A DNA stretch of 29,680 nucleotides from Verrucomicrobiota bacterium (GTDB lineage: Bacteria > Verrucomicrobiota > Verrucomicrobiia > Opitutales > Intestinicryptomonadaceae). The position numbers and the translations under genes are program-made. Location: positions 1 through 29,680 of the forward strand of contig QALA01000017.1 of the NCBI GenBank assembly GCA_003343565.1, in the 5' to 3' direction. Positions 1 through 8,530 of this stretch are shown piece by piece; the first letter of the stretch is position 1; each line of letters starts with the position of its first letter. Under the pieces are notes generated by a model. The model did not search any database. It saw only the letters and a program-made list of their open reading frames with translations, and was not told the DNA's origin.

Positions 1-85
1 CGTTCCCGAACCGGCGGAGGTCGCGGCAATTCTCGGCGCGCTCGCGCTGGCGGCTGTTGCGTTGCGCAGAAGGAATCGGAACTAA
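1..85 (+). CDS. C-terminal end of a PEP-CTERM-anchored exported protein (partial)
   Basis: This is the last 27 codons of a gene that begins before the window, read from base 2 to the TAA at 83-85. The tail starts with the tripeptide motif V-P-E-P, continues with a hydrophobic Ala/Leu/Val stretch of about 17 residues, and ends in a basic cluster (LRRRNRN). That three-part layout is the PEP-CTERM sorting signal, which exosortase recognises to anchor exported proteins in exopolysaccharide-producing Gram-negative bacteria, including many Verrucomicrobiota. The rest of the protein lies outside the window, so its function cannot be given. A strong terminator follows 25 bases after the stop. Confidence 0.85.
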   Translation, partial: VPEPAEVAAILGALALAAVALRRRNRN

Positions 86-110
86 AATCCGACGTCAATT
101 AAGAAATTAT

Positions 111-146
111 AAAATGCGCCGCGATACATTGCGGCGCATTTTTTGT
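111..146 (+). terminator. Rho-independent terminator of the PEP-CTERM gene
   Basis: A 12-bp perfect stem (111-122 with 131-142) closes an 8-base loop and runs into a run of six Ts (139-144). It lies 25 bases after the stop of the partial gene. The A-rich left flank means it could also work for transcripts from the right, but no gene end lies close on that side. Confidence 0.85.
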
Positions 147-892
147 ATCTTTATATGCATATATAGCCGCGCGCCTTTTTGTATTAAAACGCACCTTTGA
201 AACGGAACAAAAATTTTTCAAAGAAATTGCCCGCATCGAAAATTACCCGCAAAAAAAGCGCGCCGAAAATTCCGAATGCGAAAAACTCCGAATGCGATGC
301 GCGCACCCCCCCAAAAAAACCGCGCTCACTTTTGCCGCTATGCCGGACGCACTTTGCCATTATTGCGCCGTCGGAGGTTTTGTCTTCCGAATTGGGAAAC
401 AGGTTGTTCGGCCCCTGGAAAAATCCGCTTATCGGCACGACTACCGCCCTGCGTTTGAGCGCGCGGCCTCCTCAAGCACCGCCGCAATGTCCATTCCGCG
501 CCTGCGGGAGCGGAACGTCGGAATGTCGCCTATCACGCTCAATTATTCAAAGCGCGTTCCAAACGCGCTTCAATTTTGCGCAACTTCCGCCGTTAGTTTG
601 CAAAACTTTCCTCCAAACTTAATCCGGCCCATCAAAAAATCTGCGCGAAAAATTCGCATAAATGGCGGCAAAAATCGCGCCGCGCCGAAACCAAAAAATC
701 CCACACTCCAATCGACGGACGGTTTGACAAAAGTTGTCCCGCAAATAAGCGCGCAAAAAAACGCAATACCCCGCGGTTTCTCCGCAACAATTTCTTTTTG
801 CGCATTGAAATTTCCGCGCCGCAAAAAAACGAATTATCGGAAAGTCTGCCGCAATCCCCCTGCCAAAACTCCAAGTTTCGCAGGCAAAAACC
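147..892. other. 746-bp spacer without a convincing gene
   Basis: Open frames here have no recognisable protein character. A perfect 9-bp hairpin with a 3-base loop sits at 550-570. On the minus strand, about 545 down to 340, two stretches read like protein (ending N-A-G-R, then continuing V-V-P-I-S-G-F-F) but are in different frames and separated by a stop. This may be the remnant of a decayed gene, but I recognise no family. Confidence 0.5.
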
Positions 893-1261
893 TCAAGGAC
901 GCAGGAGTTTTTCAAAGAAGTCGTCCGGCTCAAATCTCGCGTCCGGCATATAGAGGAAGGCGTAGCACTTGTCGCAGACGCCTATATTGCGATTCTTTTC
1001 AAGATAATCCAACTCGTCCGGCGGCAGCGGCGTCGAGCAGAACGAACATCTGCCGTCCTCCACAACCGCGACGCCGCGCTTTCCCGACGCCTCCAACCTG
1101 TCGAAATGCAACAGCGCAAAAGACGGCACCTGCCGCCTGTTTTCCAATATGAAATCGCGCAGGATTTGGACGTTTTCGGCCGACATATCGTGGCGCTCCG
1201 AAAGGGCGCGCGCCCGACGAATTCTAAGAAGCCTCAATATTATGTCCTCCGTGTGTTTCAT
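893..1261 (-). CDS. Small zinc-ribbon protein (zf-RING_7-like C4 domain)
   Basis: This is a 122-residue protein. Its N-terminal half (about 1-60) is charged and predicted helical. The C-terminal half carries a C4 zinc ribbon: Cys72-x2-Cys75 and Cys96-x2-Cys99, with the spacing L-P-P-D-E-L between the pairs. This matches the C-terminal zinc-ribbon domain (zf-RING_7 type) usually found at the end of a long coiled-coil protein. Here the coiled coil is missing or reduced to the short helical N-terminus. No catalytic residues are visible; a nucleic-acid or protein-binding role is an inference from the fold. The gene stands alone between long spacers. The ATG at 1261 is the only good start, and no clear Shine-Dalgarno sequence precedes it. 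Confidence 0.75.
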   Translation of the reverse strand: MKHTEDIILRLLRIRRARALSERHDMSAENVQILRDFILENRRQVPSFALLHFDRLEASGKRGVAVVEDGRCSFCSTPLPPDELDYLEKNRNIGVCDKCYAFLYMPDARFEPDDFFEKLLRP

Positions 1262-1455
1262 ATGTTAAAACATTTCATGGTGCGCCCCACCTATCCTTAT
1301 TGTCGCAATTATTGCAACACGCGAGGCGGTTTGGCAATGTTTTTACTTGTCGGCGAACAAAAAATGCCGAAAAAATTTTCCCAAAAAGGTTTTCTCCCGA
1401 AGAAAAACTCCTGAAAAGCTCCCGAAAAAAGTCCCAAAAACCCTCCTTAAAAGGC

Positions 1456-1868
1456 GCGCTAAAGAAATAACGTTCACGCGCGCGAAAGGAAAACGGACAA
1501 GCAAACGGACAAGCGCGCAAGCGAACGCGTCGAACATATTTACGCGCAGTCGCCGCGCGATTGCGCAGGACTTTAAGATAAGAAAAATGTCCGCGCGCAA
1601 ACGAACGCAACCGCCTCCCCGCCCCCGCTTTACTTTTTAGGCCTCGGACCGTAATGTAGGCCCGCAAGCGCTAAAGAAATAACCGTTCACGCGCGAGACA
1701 GGCAAACGGACAAGCACACAAGCGAACGCGTCGAACACATTTGCGCGCAGTCGCCGCGCGATTGTGCAGGGCTTTAAGACAACCGAATATGTCCGCGCGC
1801 AAACGAACTCAACACCTCCCGCCCCCGCTTTACTTCTTAGGCCTCGGCCCGTAATGAAGGCCCGCAAG
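1456..1868. repeat. Tandem duplication (about 212 and 201 bp) covering the 3' end of the beta-helix gene
   Basis: Unit A (1456-1667) and unit B (1668-1868) are clearly homologous along their whole length. Unit B contains the last 13 codons and stop of the minus-strand beta-helix gene. Unit A contains a second copy of the same 12 C-terminal codons plus stop. The differences between the two tails are third-position and synonymous. Unit A is longer mainly because a 12-base piece is itself duplicated (1491-1502 and 1503-1514). The rest of the 568-bp spacer (1262-1455) shows no gene. Confidence 0.9.
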
Positions 1869-3941
1869 ACGCGCAACGTGGGGATCGGCCGAAAAATATT
1901 TTTTGATATTTTCCAACGTCCATTCCACATCGGCAGGCACGGGTTCCGCCGGCGAAAGCTCCCGATTGCCGATCATGTAAAATATCCCCTTAAATACGCC
2001 TCCCGTGCGAAATACGCGATTGTTGCAAAGATAATTCATGAGGTTTCCGTCGGAGAAAACCCTGTTTAAGTCGGGATACTTTTTCAGCAGCGCGGAATCG
2101 TCCGAGCCCATGCGCTTGAGATAGCGTTCGCGGTATTTGCCCACTTTTTCAACGAAGACCGAGTCCTTCCAAAAATCGCAGCGGGCAATCGTCGGACAGT
2201 CCAAAAACACGTTGAGCTCCATGCGGTTTCCGCGTCCGCCGTGGATAAACAGCGCGGGGCGCGTGCGCGTGCCGGTGCGGCAGATTAGATTGCTGCCGAT
2301 CTCCACCCCGCCGTTGCCGTCGTCGATAAACACGGCGGATATCTCCGGCTGGCCAACCTTGGGGCGAATGTTGTTGAAGTAGTTTTCGACAATCCTGACA
2401 CCCCTTTCGTAGGGATTCGCGCCGCCGTAGATTGCGCCCATGTCGTCGGTAAAATTGCAGACGTTCTCTATGCGGTTGCGCCTGATGGTGCACTCTATGC
2501 CGTTGTGGGCTATGGCTTCGTGCGGCAAATCGCGAATGAGACAGTGCTCGACAGTGTTTCCGCAGCCGTACACGCGCACGGCGGGCGAATAGGACTTGTT
2601 GAGGCGGCTGACGCGCTCGAAGGTGCAGTCGGCCACGAGGTTGTCGGCGCGGCGGATTTTGGGAATGTCGCCGCCCATCATCAGAATGCCCCCGTCGCCG
2701 AGGTCGCGGAACGAGCATCTCAACACGGATATTCGCGAGCTTCCGGTAGACTGCGGCCTTATCTGATCGTGCGGGCAGCGGCGCAGCAGCTTTTCGGCGT
2801 CCTTTTCGAGGGATTCCTCCATGGAAATTCCCGCCAGTCCGAGATTAAAAAATTCGCAATCCTCAAACTTGACATTGTTGACCCGCGACATCACCGCCGC
2901 ATTGCCGCGCGCGTACGCAAATTTTATGCCCGAAAACGAAACGTTGTCCACGCCGTCGAGCACCACAAACGGGGTTTCCAACAGGGAAAAGTCGGCGGAG
3001 GAATACTTGGACGGATCGTCTATGACGGCGTAAAACTTTCCGGCCTCGGTATCGACATAGTATTCGCCGTGGCGATCGGCCTCCTCAATGAGGTTTATCG
3101 CGCTATACCCCCTGATATCCAGAGCGGGATTGTAGCCGACGTTCTTTTCCGGATTCTTCAGATAGTAAGATTTTCCCGGAAGAATCACGGTGTTTTCCGT
3201 CTCGATGAGCCTATTTGCCGTGTCCACGCTCTTGAGGGGAATGCAGCTGTCGCAGTATCCGCGCCTTATTCTGCCGTGAAGGAAGGCCTTTTTGGCGTTC
3301 GTCCAGCGCGCGGGACGGTCGTAGTCGTACTTAAAAAACGCGCTTTTCTTCGTATTTTTTACGACCTCCCCGAACTCCTTAAATTCAAATTCGCTGTTCG
3401 GGAAGCGCGCAAGGCGCATTGGAACGGAGTCGAGAAACGCCTCCATCTGCGACACCCCGTTTTTGCAGAACGCCCGCGGGACGACCTCTCCGCAATTTTC
3501 AAGCCCGTGTTCCTTCAAATCCAAAAAATAGAGCGCGCCGTCGGGTTTTTCGGGCGGAAGTTTGGCCAAGACGGACTTGTCCGACACCTTCTTGAATTTG
3601 GACACCGGCAGTTTTACTCCCCCGTGAAAGAGGACGTCCGCGCCGCTTTCGGCCGAAATCGACAAGCTGGCGCCTGCGGGTATGTCGCCCTTTTTCAGCC
3701 AGACCGAATCGCGGAAAAAATACGTTCCGCCGCCGAGGACTATGCAAACCTTCCTTTCGCCCGAAGAAAACAGCTCTACCGCCCTCTTTTTTGCGGCCGC
3801 AAGAGTCGCGTACGGCGCGCCGGCCGAGCCGTCGCCCGAATCGTTCCCCTTTGGCGACACGCATATTTTCGCGTCCGCAAACGCCGCATTGGCCGCGCAC
3901 GCAACAAACGCGCCCCACACAAAATACAAAATCCGTTTCAT
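1830..3941 (-). CDS. Secreted right-handed parallel beta-helix protein, probable polysaccharide-active enzyme
   Basis: This 703-residue protein starts with a signal peptide (basic K-R, hydrophobic core, cleavage likely after A-A-F-A near residue 22). The sequence K-G-N-D-S-G-D-G-S near residue 31 and the G-G-T-Y-F near 71 are typical of the N-terminal part of beta-helix glycosidase/lyase proteins (GH141-type and relatives). From about residue 340 to 590, short repeats of the form N-x-V-x-x-C-x-F and G-I-x-M mark the beta-helix coils. The motifs D-D-M-G-A-I-Y-G-G and F-I-D-D-G-N-G-G in the later coils resemble the conserved acidic surface of that group. It probably acts on polysaccharide in the periplasm or outside the cell; the substrate cannot be read from sequence. 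The last codons are duplicated downstream. The gene is divergent from dnaE. Confidence 0.82.
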   Translation of the reverse strand: MKRILYFVWGAFVACAANAAFADAKICVSPKGNDSGDGSAGAPYATLAAAKKRAVELFSSGERKVCIVLGGGTYFFRDSVWLKKGDIPAGASLSISAESGADVLFHGGVKLPVSKFKKVSDKSVLAKLPPEKPDGALYFLDLKEHGLENCGEVVPRAFCKNGVSQMEAFLDSVPMRLARFPNSEFEFKEFGEVVKNTKKSAFFKYDYDRPARWTNAKKAFLHGRIRRGYCDSCIPLKSVDTANRLIETENTVILPGKSYYLKNPEKNVGYNPALDIRGYSAINLIEEADRHGEYYVDTEAGKFYAVIDDPSKYSSADFSLLETPFVVLDGVDNVSFSGIKFAYARGNAAVMSRVNNVKFEDCEFFNLGLAGISMEESLEKDAEKLLRRCPHDQIRPQSTGSSRISVLRCSFRDLGDGGILMMGGDIPKIRRADNLVADCTFERVSRLNKSYSPAVRVYGCGNTVEHCLIRDLPHEAIAHNGIECTIRRNRIENVCNFTDDMGAIYGGANPYERGVRIVENYFNNIRPKVGQPEISAVFIDDGNGGVEIGSNLICRTGTRTRPALFIHGGRGNRMELNVFLDCPTIARCDFWKDSVFVEKVGKYRERYLKRMGSDDSALLKKYPDLNRVFSDGNLMNYLCNNRVFRTGGVFKGIFYMIGNRELSPAEPVPADVEWTLENIKKYFSADPHVARLAGLHYGPRPKK

Positions 3942-3947
3942 AATCGA

Positions 3948-3976
3948 ATCTTATCCGGGCGCGCCGCGCCTGTCAA
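3948..3976 (-). promoter_or_regulatory. Sigma70-type promoter of the beta-helix gene, predicting a leaderless mRNA
   Basis: Read on the minus strand there is a perfect TTGACA (-35, plus positions 3971-3976), a 17-base spacer, and TAAGAT (-10, 3948-3953). Only six bases separate the -10 box from the ATG, so transcription should begin at or next to the start codon. There is no room for a Shine-Dalgarno sequence. Confidence 0.75.
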
Positions 3977-4196
3977 GGGTTTGAATGCGCCCTCCGCCAA
4001 ATCGCCTTTCGGCCCCCGGACGCGTTCGGCGTCCGGCGTTCAAAAACGGGCGCGCCGCAAAAAACCCATAAGCCGCGAGCAAAAAGAAAGCCGTTTCCAG
4101 AGGAGCCGCGATTGAAAAATAAAGCAGCGAATACCGCGCGCAAAAGAAACCCCCCCCGCAAAATAGGCCCGTTCGGGAAAAACGGGGCAAAAAGAT

Positions 4197-4226
4197 TTGA
4201 CGCGCCGCCCGCGCGCAACTCATATA
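4197..4226 (+). promoter_or_regulatory. Promoter of dnaE, predicting a leaderless mRNA
   Basis: TTGACG at 4197-4202 is followed after 18 bases by CATATA (4221-4226); the run CATATATT also allows TATATT at 4223. The ATG of dnaE is six bases beyond the first -10 choice, the same geometry as the divergent beta-helix gene promoter. A hairpin (arms 4168-4173 and 4181-4186) sits just upstream. Confidence 0.6.
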
Positions 4227-4232
4227 TTCGGC

Positions 4233-7200
4233 ATGTCCAATTTCGTACACCTGCACGTCCATACCGATTACAGTTTCCTCGACGGCTGCAGCCGGGTGGA
4301 TACCCTCATGAAGCGCGTCGCCGAACTCGAAATGGGAGCCGTGGCCATGACCGACCACGGAAACATGTGCGGGGCGATAGACTTTTACAACGCCGCAAAA
4401 AAATTCGGCGTCAAGCCCATCATCGGAATGGAGGCGTACTTCGTAAACGACCACTCCATGGGCGACCGCCCGAAGCAGGACAGAATAAGAAGCGACGACA
4501 TCGACGGAGTCGAGGCCGACCCGTCGCTTCTCAAGCCCGAAAACTTCCCGAAGTACCAGATACACCACCAGACGCTTCTGGCCAAAAACTTCACGGGCTA
4601 CCTCAACCTCGCCAAGCTTTCGAGCGAGTCTTACGAGCGCGGATTCTTCCGCAGGCCGCGCATCGATTTCGATACGCTGGCGAAATACTCCGAGGGAATC
4701 ATCGCCCTAAGCGGCTGCATGAACGGCGTAGCCTCGCAGTACCTGCTCTACTCCGACTACGAAAACGCGCGCAAAACCGTGGCCAAATTCCTCGACGTGT
4801 TCGGCCGCGACAACTATTTTATCGAAGTGCAAAACCACTTCATGCCGCAGGATAAAAAGATAATCCCCGGCCTTGTGAAACTCGCCAGGGAATTCGGCCT
4901 GCGGCTGGTCGCCACGAACGACAGCCACTATGTCCGCAAGGAGGACTCCGCCGCGCACGACGCCATGCTCTGCATTCAGACCGGCTCCGTGCTTTCCGCC
5001 GAGAGGCGCCTGCGCTATCCCAACAACGAATTTTACATCAAGACCCGCGAAGAGATGGAGCTGGCCTTCCCCGACCTCCCCGAAGCGCTGGACAACACGC
5101 AGATCGTCGCCGACATGGTCGATCTGGACATCAAATTCGGGGAAAACCACTATCCCAAGTACGTCAAGCCCGCGGAGCTTTCCTTCGGCGCGGACGAGGC
5201 GAATTTCAACAGGATTCTCGACATATACGAATCCAAGAAGAACGAGGTCCTCAAGCAGAACGGCCAAAATCCCGACTTCAAGCTCAAGCCGGAAGACAGG
5301 CGCAAATTCATGGAAAACGGACTCCTGCTTTTCGATCTGGCCAAGAAGGGGCTCGCAAAGCGGTACGGCGTGGATTACGACAATCCCTCCGCCTACGTTC
5401 CGAAGCCGGGCGAGCCGCCGGACCGCGCGAAATTTCTCTGCGACAAGCTCGACTACGAGCTTTCCATAATCATAGGCGCGGGCTTTGTGGACTACTTTTT
5501 GATAGTTTACGACTTCATCAACTGGGCGCGCAGCAACGGCATTCCGGTCGGCCCCGGAAGGGGAAGCGGAGCCGGCTGCATGATAGCGTATCTAATCAAG
5601 ATAACCGACATCGAGCCGATAAGGTTCGGCCTGCTCTTCGAGCGCATGCTTTCGCTCGAACGCGTCTCTCCGCCGGACTTCGACGTGGACTTCTGCCAGA
5701 GGCGGCGCGACGAGGTCATAGACTACGTGCGCGGCAAATACGGCACGGACAGGGTCGCAAACATAATAACCTTCAACAAGCTCGGCGCAAAGCAGGTCGT
5801 CCGCGACTTGGCGCGCGTGATGGAAATGCCTTTCGACCGCGCCGACGCGATAGCCAAAATGGTGCCGGACTCGCTGAAGATGACCCTCGACGAAGCCTTG
5901 AAAATATCTCCCGAATTGAGGCGCGAGCACGACACAAAGCCGGAAGTGCGCGAAATTTTCAAGGAGGGATTCGTCATCGAAGGCATGATTCGCCAGACCG
6001 GGAAACACGCCTGCGGCATAATAATCGGCGACCAGAGGCTGTCGAACATCGTGCCGATGATGATTCAGGAGGGAACGCTGACAACGCAGTATTCAAAGAC
6101 GCCCGACGAAGAGCTCGGACTGCTGAAGGCCGACTTTCTCGGCCTCAAGACCCTCACCGTCATATCGGACGCGCAGGACAACGTGCGCCGCACCCGCAAC
6201 GCGCCGGAATTCGACATCGAGGAGGTCTCCATCGACGACCCCGCCACATACAGGCTTCTCAACATGGGAATCACCGTCGGCGTATTCCAGCTCGAAAGCG
6301 AGGGAATGCAAAACCTGTGCCGCCGCATAAGCCTGAGCTCTTTCGAGGAGATTATCGCGCTCATCGCCCTCTACCGCCCCGGCCCCATGCAGTTTATCGA
6401 CCAATTTATAGAGGCAAAAAAAGACCCGTCGAAGATGCACGTTCCGCACCCTCTGCTGCGCGAGCTCGTCACGGAGACCTACGGCGTTCTGGTGTATCAG
6501 GAGCAGGTAATGATGGCCGCGCAGATAATCTCCGGCTACACGCTGGGAGAGGCGGACATACTGCGCCGCGCCATGGGCAAAAAGAAGCCGGAAGTAATGG
6601 CCAAGCAAAGGGCGGTGTTCGTCAGAAAGGCCAAGGAGCACAGCAATATCGACGCGGCGGAGGCCGAAAGAATTTTCGCAGTGCTGGAAAAGTTCGCCGC
6701 ATACGGATTCAACAAGTCCCACTCGGCCGCATACGCCATGCTCAGCTACCGCACGGCGTACCTGAAGGCGAACTATCCTGTCGAATTTATGGCGGCCGTG
6801 CTTTCGAGCGAGCTCGGAAACATGGACAAGGTTGCAAAGTTCATCGAGGCATGCGAGGCTATCAACATAACGGTGCTCGGCCCCGACGTGAACGTGTCGC
6901 GCCAGATGTTCACGCCGATTATAAATCCCGAATGGAAGCCCGGACAGCACGGTAACATGTTTGAAGACAGCCCCGGCTCCATACGCTTCGGGCTGGCCGC
7001 AATCAAGGGAATCGGCGACGCGGCCGCGAGCGCGATCGTGAGCGAGCGCGACAAGAACGGAGCCTTCAAGGACATCTTCGACTTCATAAAGCGCGTAGGC
7101 ACAAAGAACCTCAACAGGCGCGTAATGGAAAACCTCGCCCTCTCCGGAGGATTCGACTCGTTCGGAATCGACCGCGGGCACATATACGCCAGCATAGACG

Positions 7201-8048
7201 CGATTATGAACCACGCGCAGGAGCTCGAAAAGGACATGCTGTCGGGGCAGACCAACCTATTCGACTTGTTCGACGCGGCCGGCGATTCCTCCGGCTCCTC
7301 CTCGCGCGACATCATAGACGCCTCAAAGCCTCCCATGCCGCTGGCCGACAAGCTCCTGGCCGAAAAGGAGCTTCTTCGCTACTACGTCTCCGGACACCCG
7401 ATGAACGAGTACGCCGACTTCGACACCGCGCTGGAAGAAATACCGGATTCAAAGCTCGTACAGCGCATAAGGCGCGTCCAGTTCAGGGCGTGCGGCGTCG
7501 TCAGCAACGTCGTAAAGCGCCTTACGAAAAAGGACAAGAGAATGTGGGCCTACTTCACCCTCACCGGGCGCGACAGCGACAAAAACTGGCAGATAAATTT
7601 CTTTCCCGACGCGTATGAAAAATATTCCCGCCTGATAACGGAGGGCGCGTGCATGTGCGTCATCGGCGAGTGCAGGAGCGAGGACGGCTCGCAGCCGCGC
7701 TTCAACGGACAGAGCATAGAGTCTATGAACTCGGCAATATCGCGCTTTGCGCAGGACGCCGAATGGCTCATAGATCCGGGCGAAAACGCCGAGGCGTTCG
7801 TCAAATACCTGTCCCATTGCGTCCACCAAAACTTGAAGGGCGACAACATACGCCACAAGATAAAAATCCGCGTATCGGAAACCGACTACGTGGAAATGAC
7901 AAGCCCTTCAATCACCACGGATTTCGATTCGGCGGTGTTCAAGAAGCTGCGCGCGCAGCCCGCGGTCGTAAACCTGACGGTCAGAGCCCGCCCGATTCCG
8001 ATTCCGGAGAAAAAGCAGTGGAATTTCACGCGCTCCGCACAGGCGTAA
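4233..8048 (+). CDS. dnaE: DNA polymerase III subunit alpha
   Basis: This is the replicative DNA polymerase, 1271 residues (family usually about 1150-1250). The N-terminal PHP domain (about 1-280) opens H-L-H-V-H-T-D-Y-S-F-L-D-G and keeps M-T-D-H-G-N and N-D-S-H-Y, so most PHP metal ligands look present and it may retain proofreading activity; that is inference. The polymerase core has G-P-G-R-G-S-G-A, P-D-F-D-V-D-F (catalytic acidic residues near 484 and 486), Y-R-P-G-P-M and Y-Q-E-Q-V-M. A helix-hairpin-helix (A-I-K-G-I-G) and an OB fold (F-R-A-C-G-V-V) follow. The ATG at 4233 was chosen because family homology begins there and a promoter sits just upstream; an in-frame TTG at 4197 lies inside the -35 box. 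The final codons form part of a tandem repeat. Confidence 0.97.
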   Translation: MSNFVHLHVHTDYSFLDGCSRVDTLMKRVAELEMGAVAMTDHGNMCGAIDFYNAAKKFGVKPIIGMEAYFVNDHSMGDRPKQDRIRSDDIDGVEADPSLLKPENFPKYQIHHQTLLAKNFTGYLNLAKLSSESYERGFFRRPRIDFDTLAKYSEGIIALSGCMNGVASQYLLYSDYENARKTVAKFLDVFGRDNYFIEVQNHFMPQDKKIIPGLVKLAREFGLRLVATNDSHYVRKEDSAAHDAMLCIQTGSVLSAERRLRYPNNEFYIKTREEMELAFPDLPEALDNTQIVADMVDLDIKFGENHYPKYVKPAELSFGADEANFNRILDIYESKKNEVLKQNGQNPDFKLKPEDRRKFMENGLLLFDLAKKGLAKRYGVDYDNPSAYVPKPGEPPDRAKFLCDKLDYELSIIIGAGFVDYFLIVYDFINWARSNGIPVGPGRGSGAGCMIAYLIKITDIEPIRFGLLFERMLSLERVSPPDFDVDFCQRRRDEVIDYVRGKYGTDRVANIITFNKLGAKQVVRDLARVMEMPFDRADAIAKMVPDSLKMTLDEALKISPELRREHDTKPEVREIFKEGFVIEGMIRQTGKHACGIIIGDQRLSNIVPMMIQEGTLTTQYSKTPDEELGLLKADFLGLKTLTVISDAQDNVRRTRNAPEFDIEEVSIDDPATYRLLNMGITVGVFQLESEGMQNLCRRISLSSFEEIIALIALYRPGPMQFIDQFIEAKKDPSKMHVPHPLLRELVTETYGVLVYQEQVMMAAQIISGYTLGEADILRRAMGKKKPEVMAKQRAVFVRKAKEHSNIDAAEAERIFAVLEKFAAYGFNKSHSAAYAMLSYRTAYLKANYPVEFMAAVLSSELGNMDKVAKFIEACEAINITVLGPDVNVSRQMFTPIINPEWKPGQHGNMFEDSPGSIRFGLAAIKGIGDAAASAIVSERDKNGAFKDIFDFIKRVGTKNLNRRVMENLALSGGFDSFGIDRGHIYASIDAIMNHAQELEKDMLSGQTNLFDLFDAAGDSSGSSSRDIIDASKPPMPLADKLLAEKELLRYYVSGHPMNEYADFDTALEEIPDSKLVQRIRRVQFRACGVVSNVVKRLTKKDKRMWAYFTLTGRDSDKNWQINFFPDAYEKYSRLITEGACMCVIGECRSEDGSQPRFNGQSIESMNSAISRFAQDAEWLIDPGENAEAFVKYLSHCVHQNLKGDNIRHKIKIRVSETDYVEMTSPSITTDFDSAVFKKLRAQPAVVNLTVRARPIPIPEKKQWNFTRSAQA

Positions 8049-8530
8049 TGCGCATTCGCGCGCGCCGCGCGGCGCGTTACGCAGTCCCGCGCAAGCGCAA
8101 TATGTAGGCGCGATGCGCAGATGCGGACAAAAAGACAGTCGTAAATATTGCTCCGACACCCTTCTTGCGCAGGCACAATATTTTTTTATACGCGGAATAC
8201 TTCGCCCATGCCTTCCAACGCATGAAAGAGGCACAACTTTACGCGCGGCACACAGGCGTAATGCGCATTCGCGCGCGCCGCGCAGCGCGTTGCTCAATCC
8301 CGCACAAGCGCAATATGTAATTGCGCGCGATGCGCAGATGCGGACAAAAAGACACTCGTAAATATTGCTCCGACACCCTTCTTGCGCAGGCACAATATTT
8401 TCTTATACGCGGAAGACTTCGCCCTTGCCTTCCAACGAATGAAAGAGGCGCAACTTCACGCGCGGCACACAGGCGTAATGCGCAGGCGCGCGCGCCGTGC
8501 GGCGCGATGCGCAGATGCAATATGTAATTA
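8025..8530. repeat. Tandem repeat (213/217-bp period, about 2.3 copies) starting inside the dnaE 3' end
   Basis: Copy 1 is 8025-8237, copy 2 is 8238-8454, and a shortened, rearranged copy 3 is 8455-8530. Copy 1 includes the last seven codons and TAA of dnaE. The same N-F-T-R-x-x-Q-A-stop reading recurs at the head of copies 2 and 3 (TAA at 8259 and 8476). Copies 1 and 2 are close to 90 percent identical by eye, with a 4-base indel. Each full copy carries an AAATATTG/CAATATTT inverted pair. I see no credible reading frame through the array. Confidence 0.9.
8143..8187 (+). terminator. Possible terminator of dnaE, repeated in the second copy
   Basis: AAATATTG (8143-8150) can pair with CAATATTT (8176-8183), which runs directly into a total of seven Ts (8181-8187). 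The 25-base loop is long and the stem AT-rich, so this is a weak candidate. The same inverted pair recurs at 8360-8367/8393-8400, but there the T run is interrupted. Confidence 0.35.

Noticed and set aside
292..1152. Plus-strand open frame of 286 codons at the left side
   Set aside because: Composition is Arg/Pro/Lys-rich, it has no ribosome binding site, and it overlaps the zinc-ribbon gene antisense.
2505..4115. Long plus-strand open frame (536 codons) opposite the beta-helix gene
   Set aside because: It is the antisense shadow of a gene with a signal peptide and beta-helix coils; its translation is rich in Arg/His/Val with no domain.
6093..7214. Minus-strand open frame of 373 codons opposite dnaE
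   Set aside because: Antisense shadow of the conserved DnaE polymerase domain; no protein-like motifs.
8025..8530. CRISPR array
   Set aside because: Units are over 200 bp and repeat nearly whole, with no short-repeat/variable-spacer structure.
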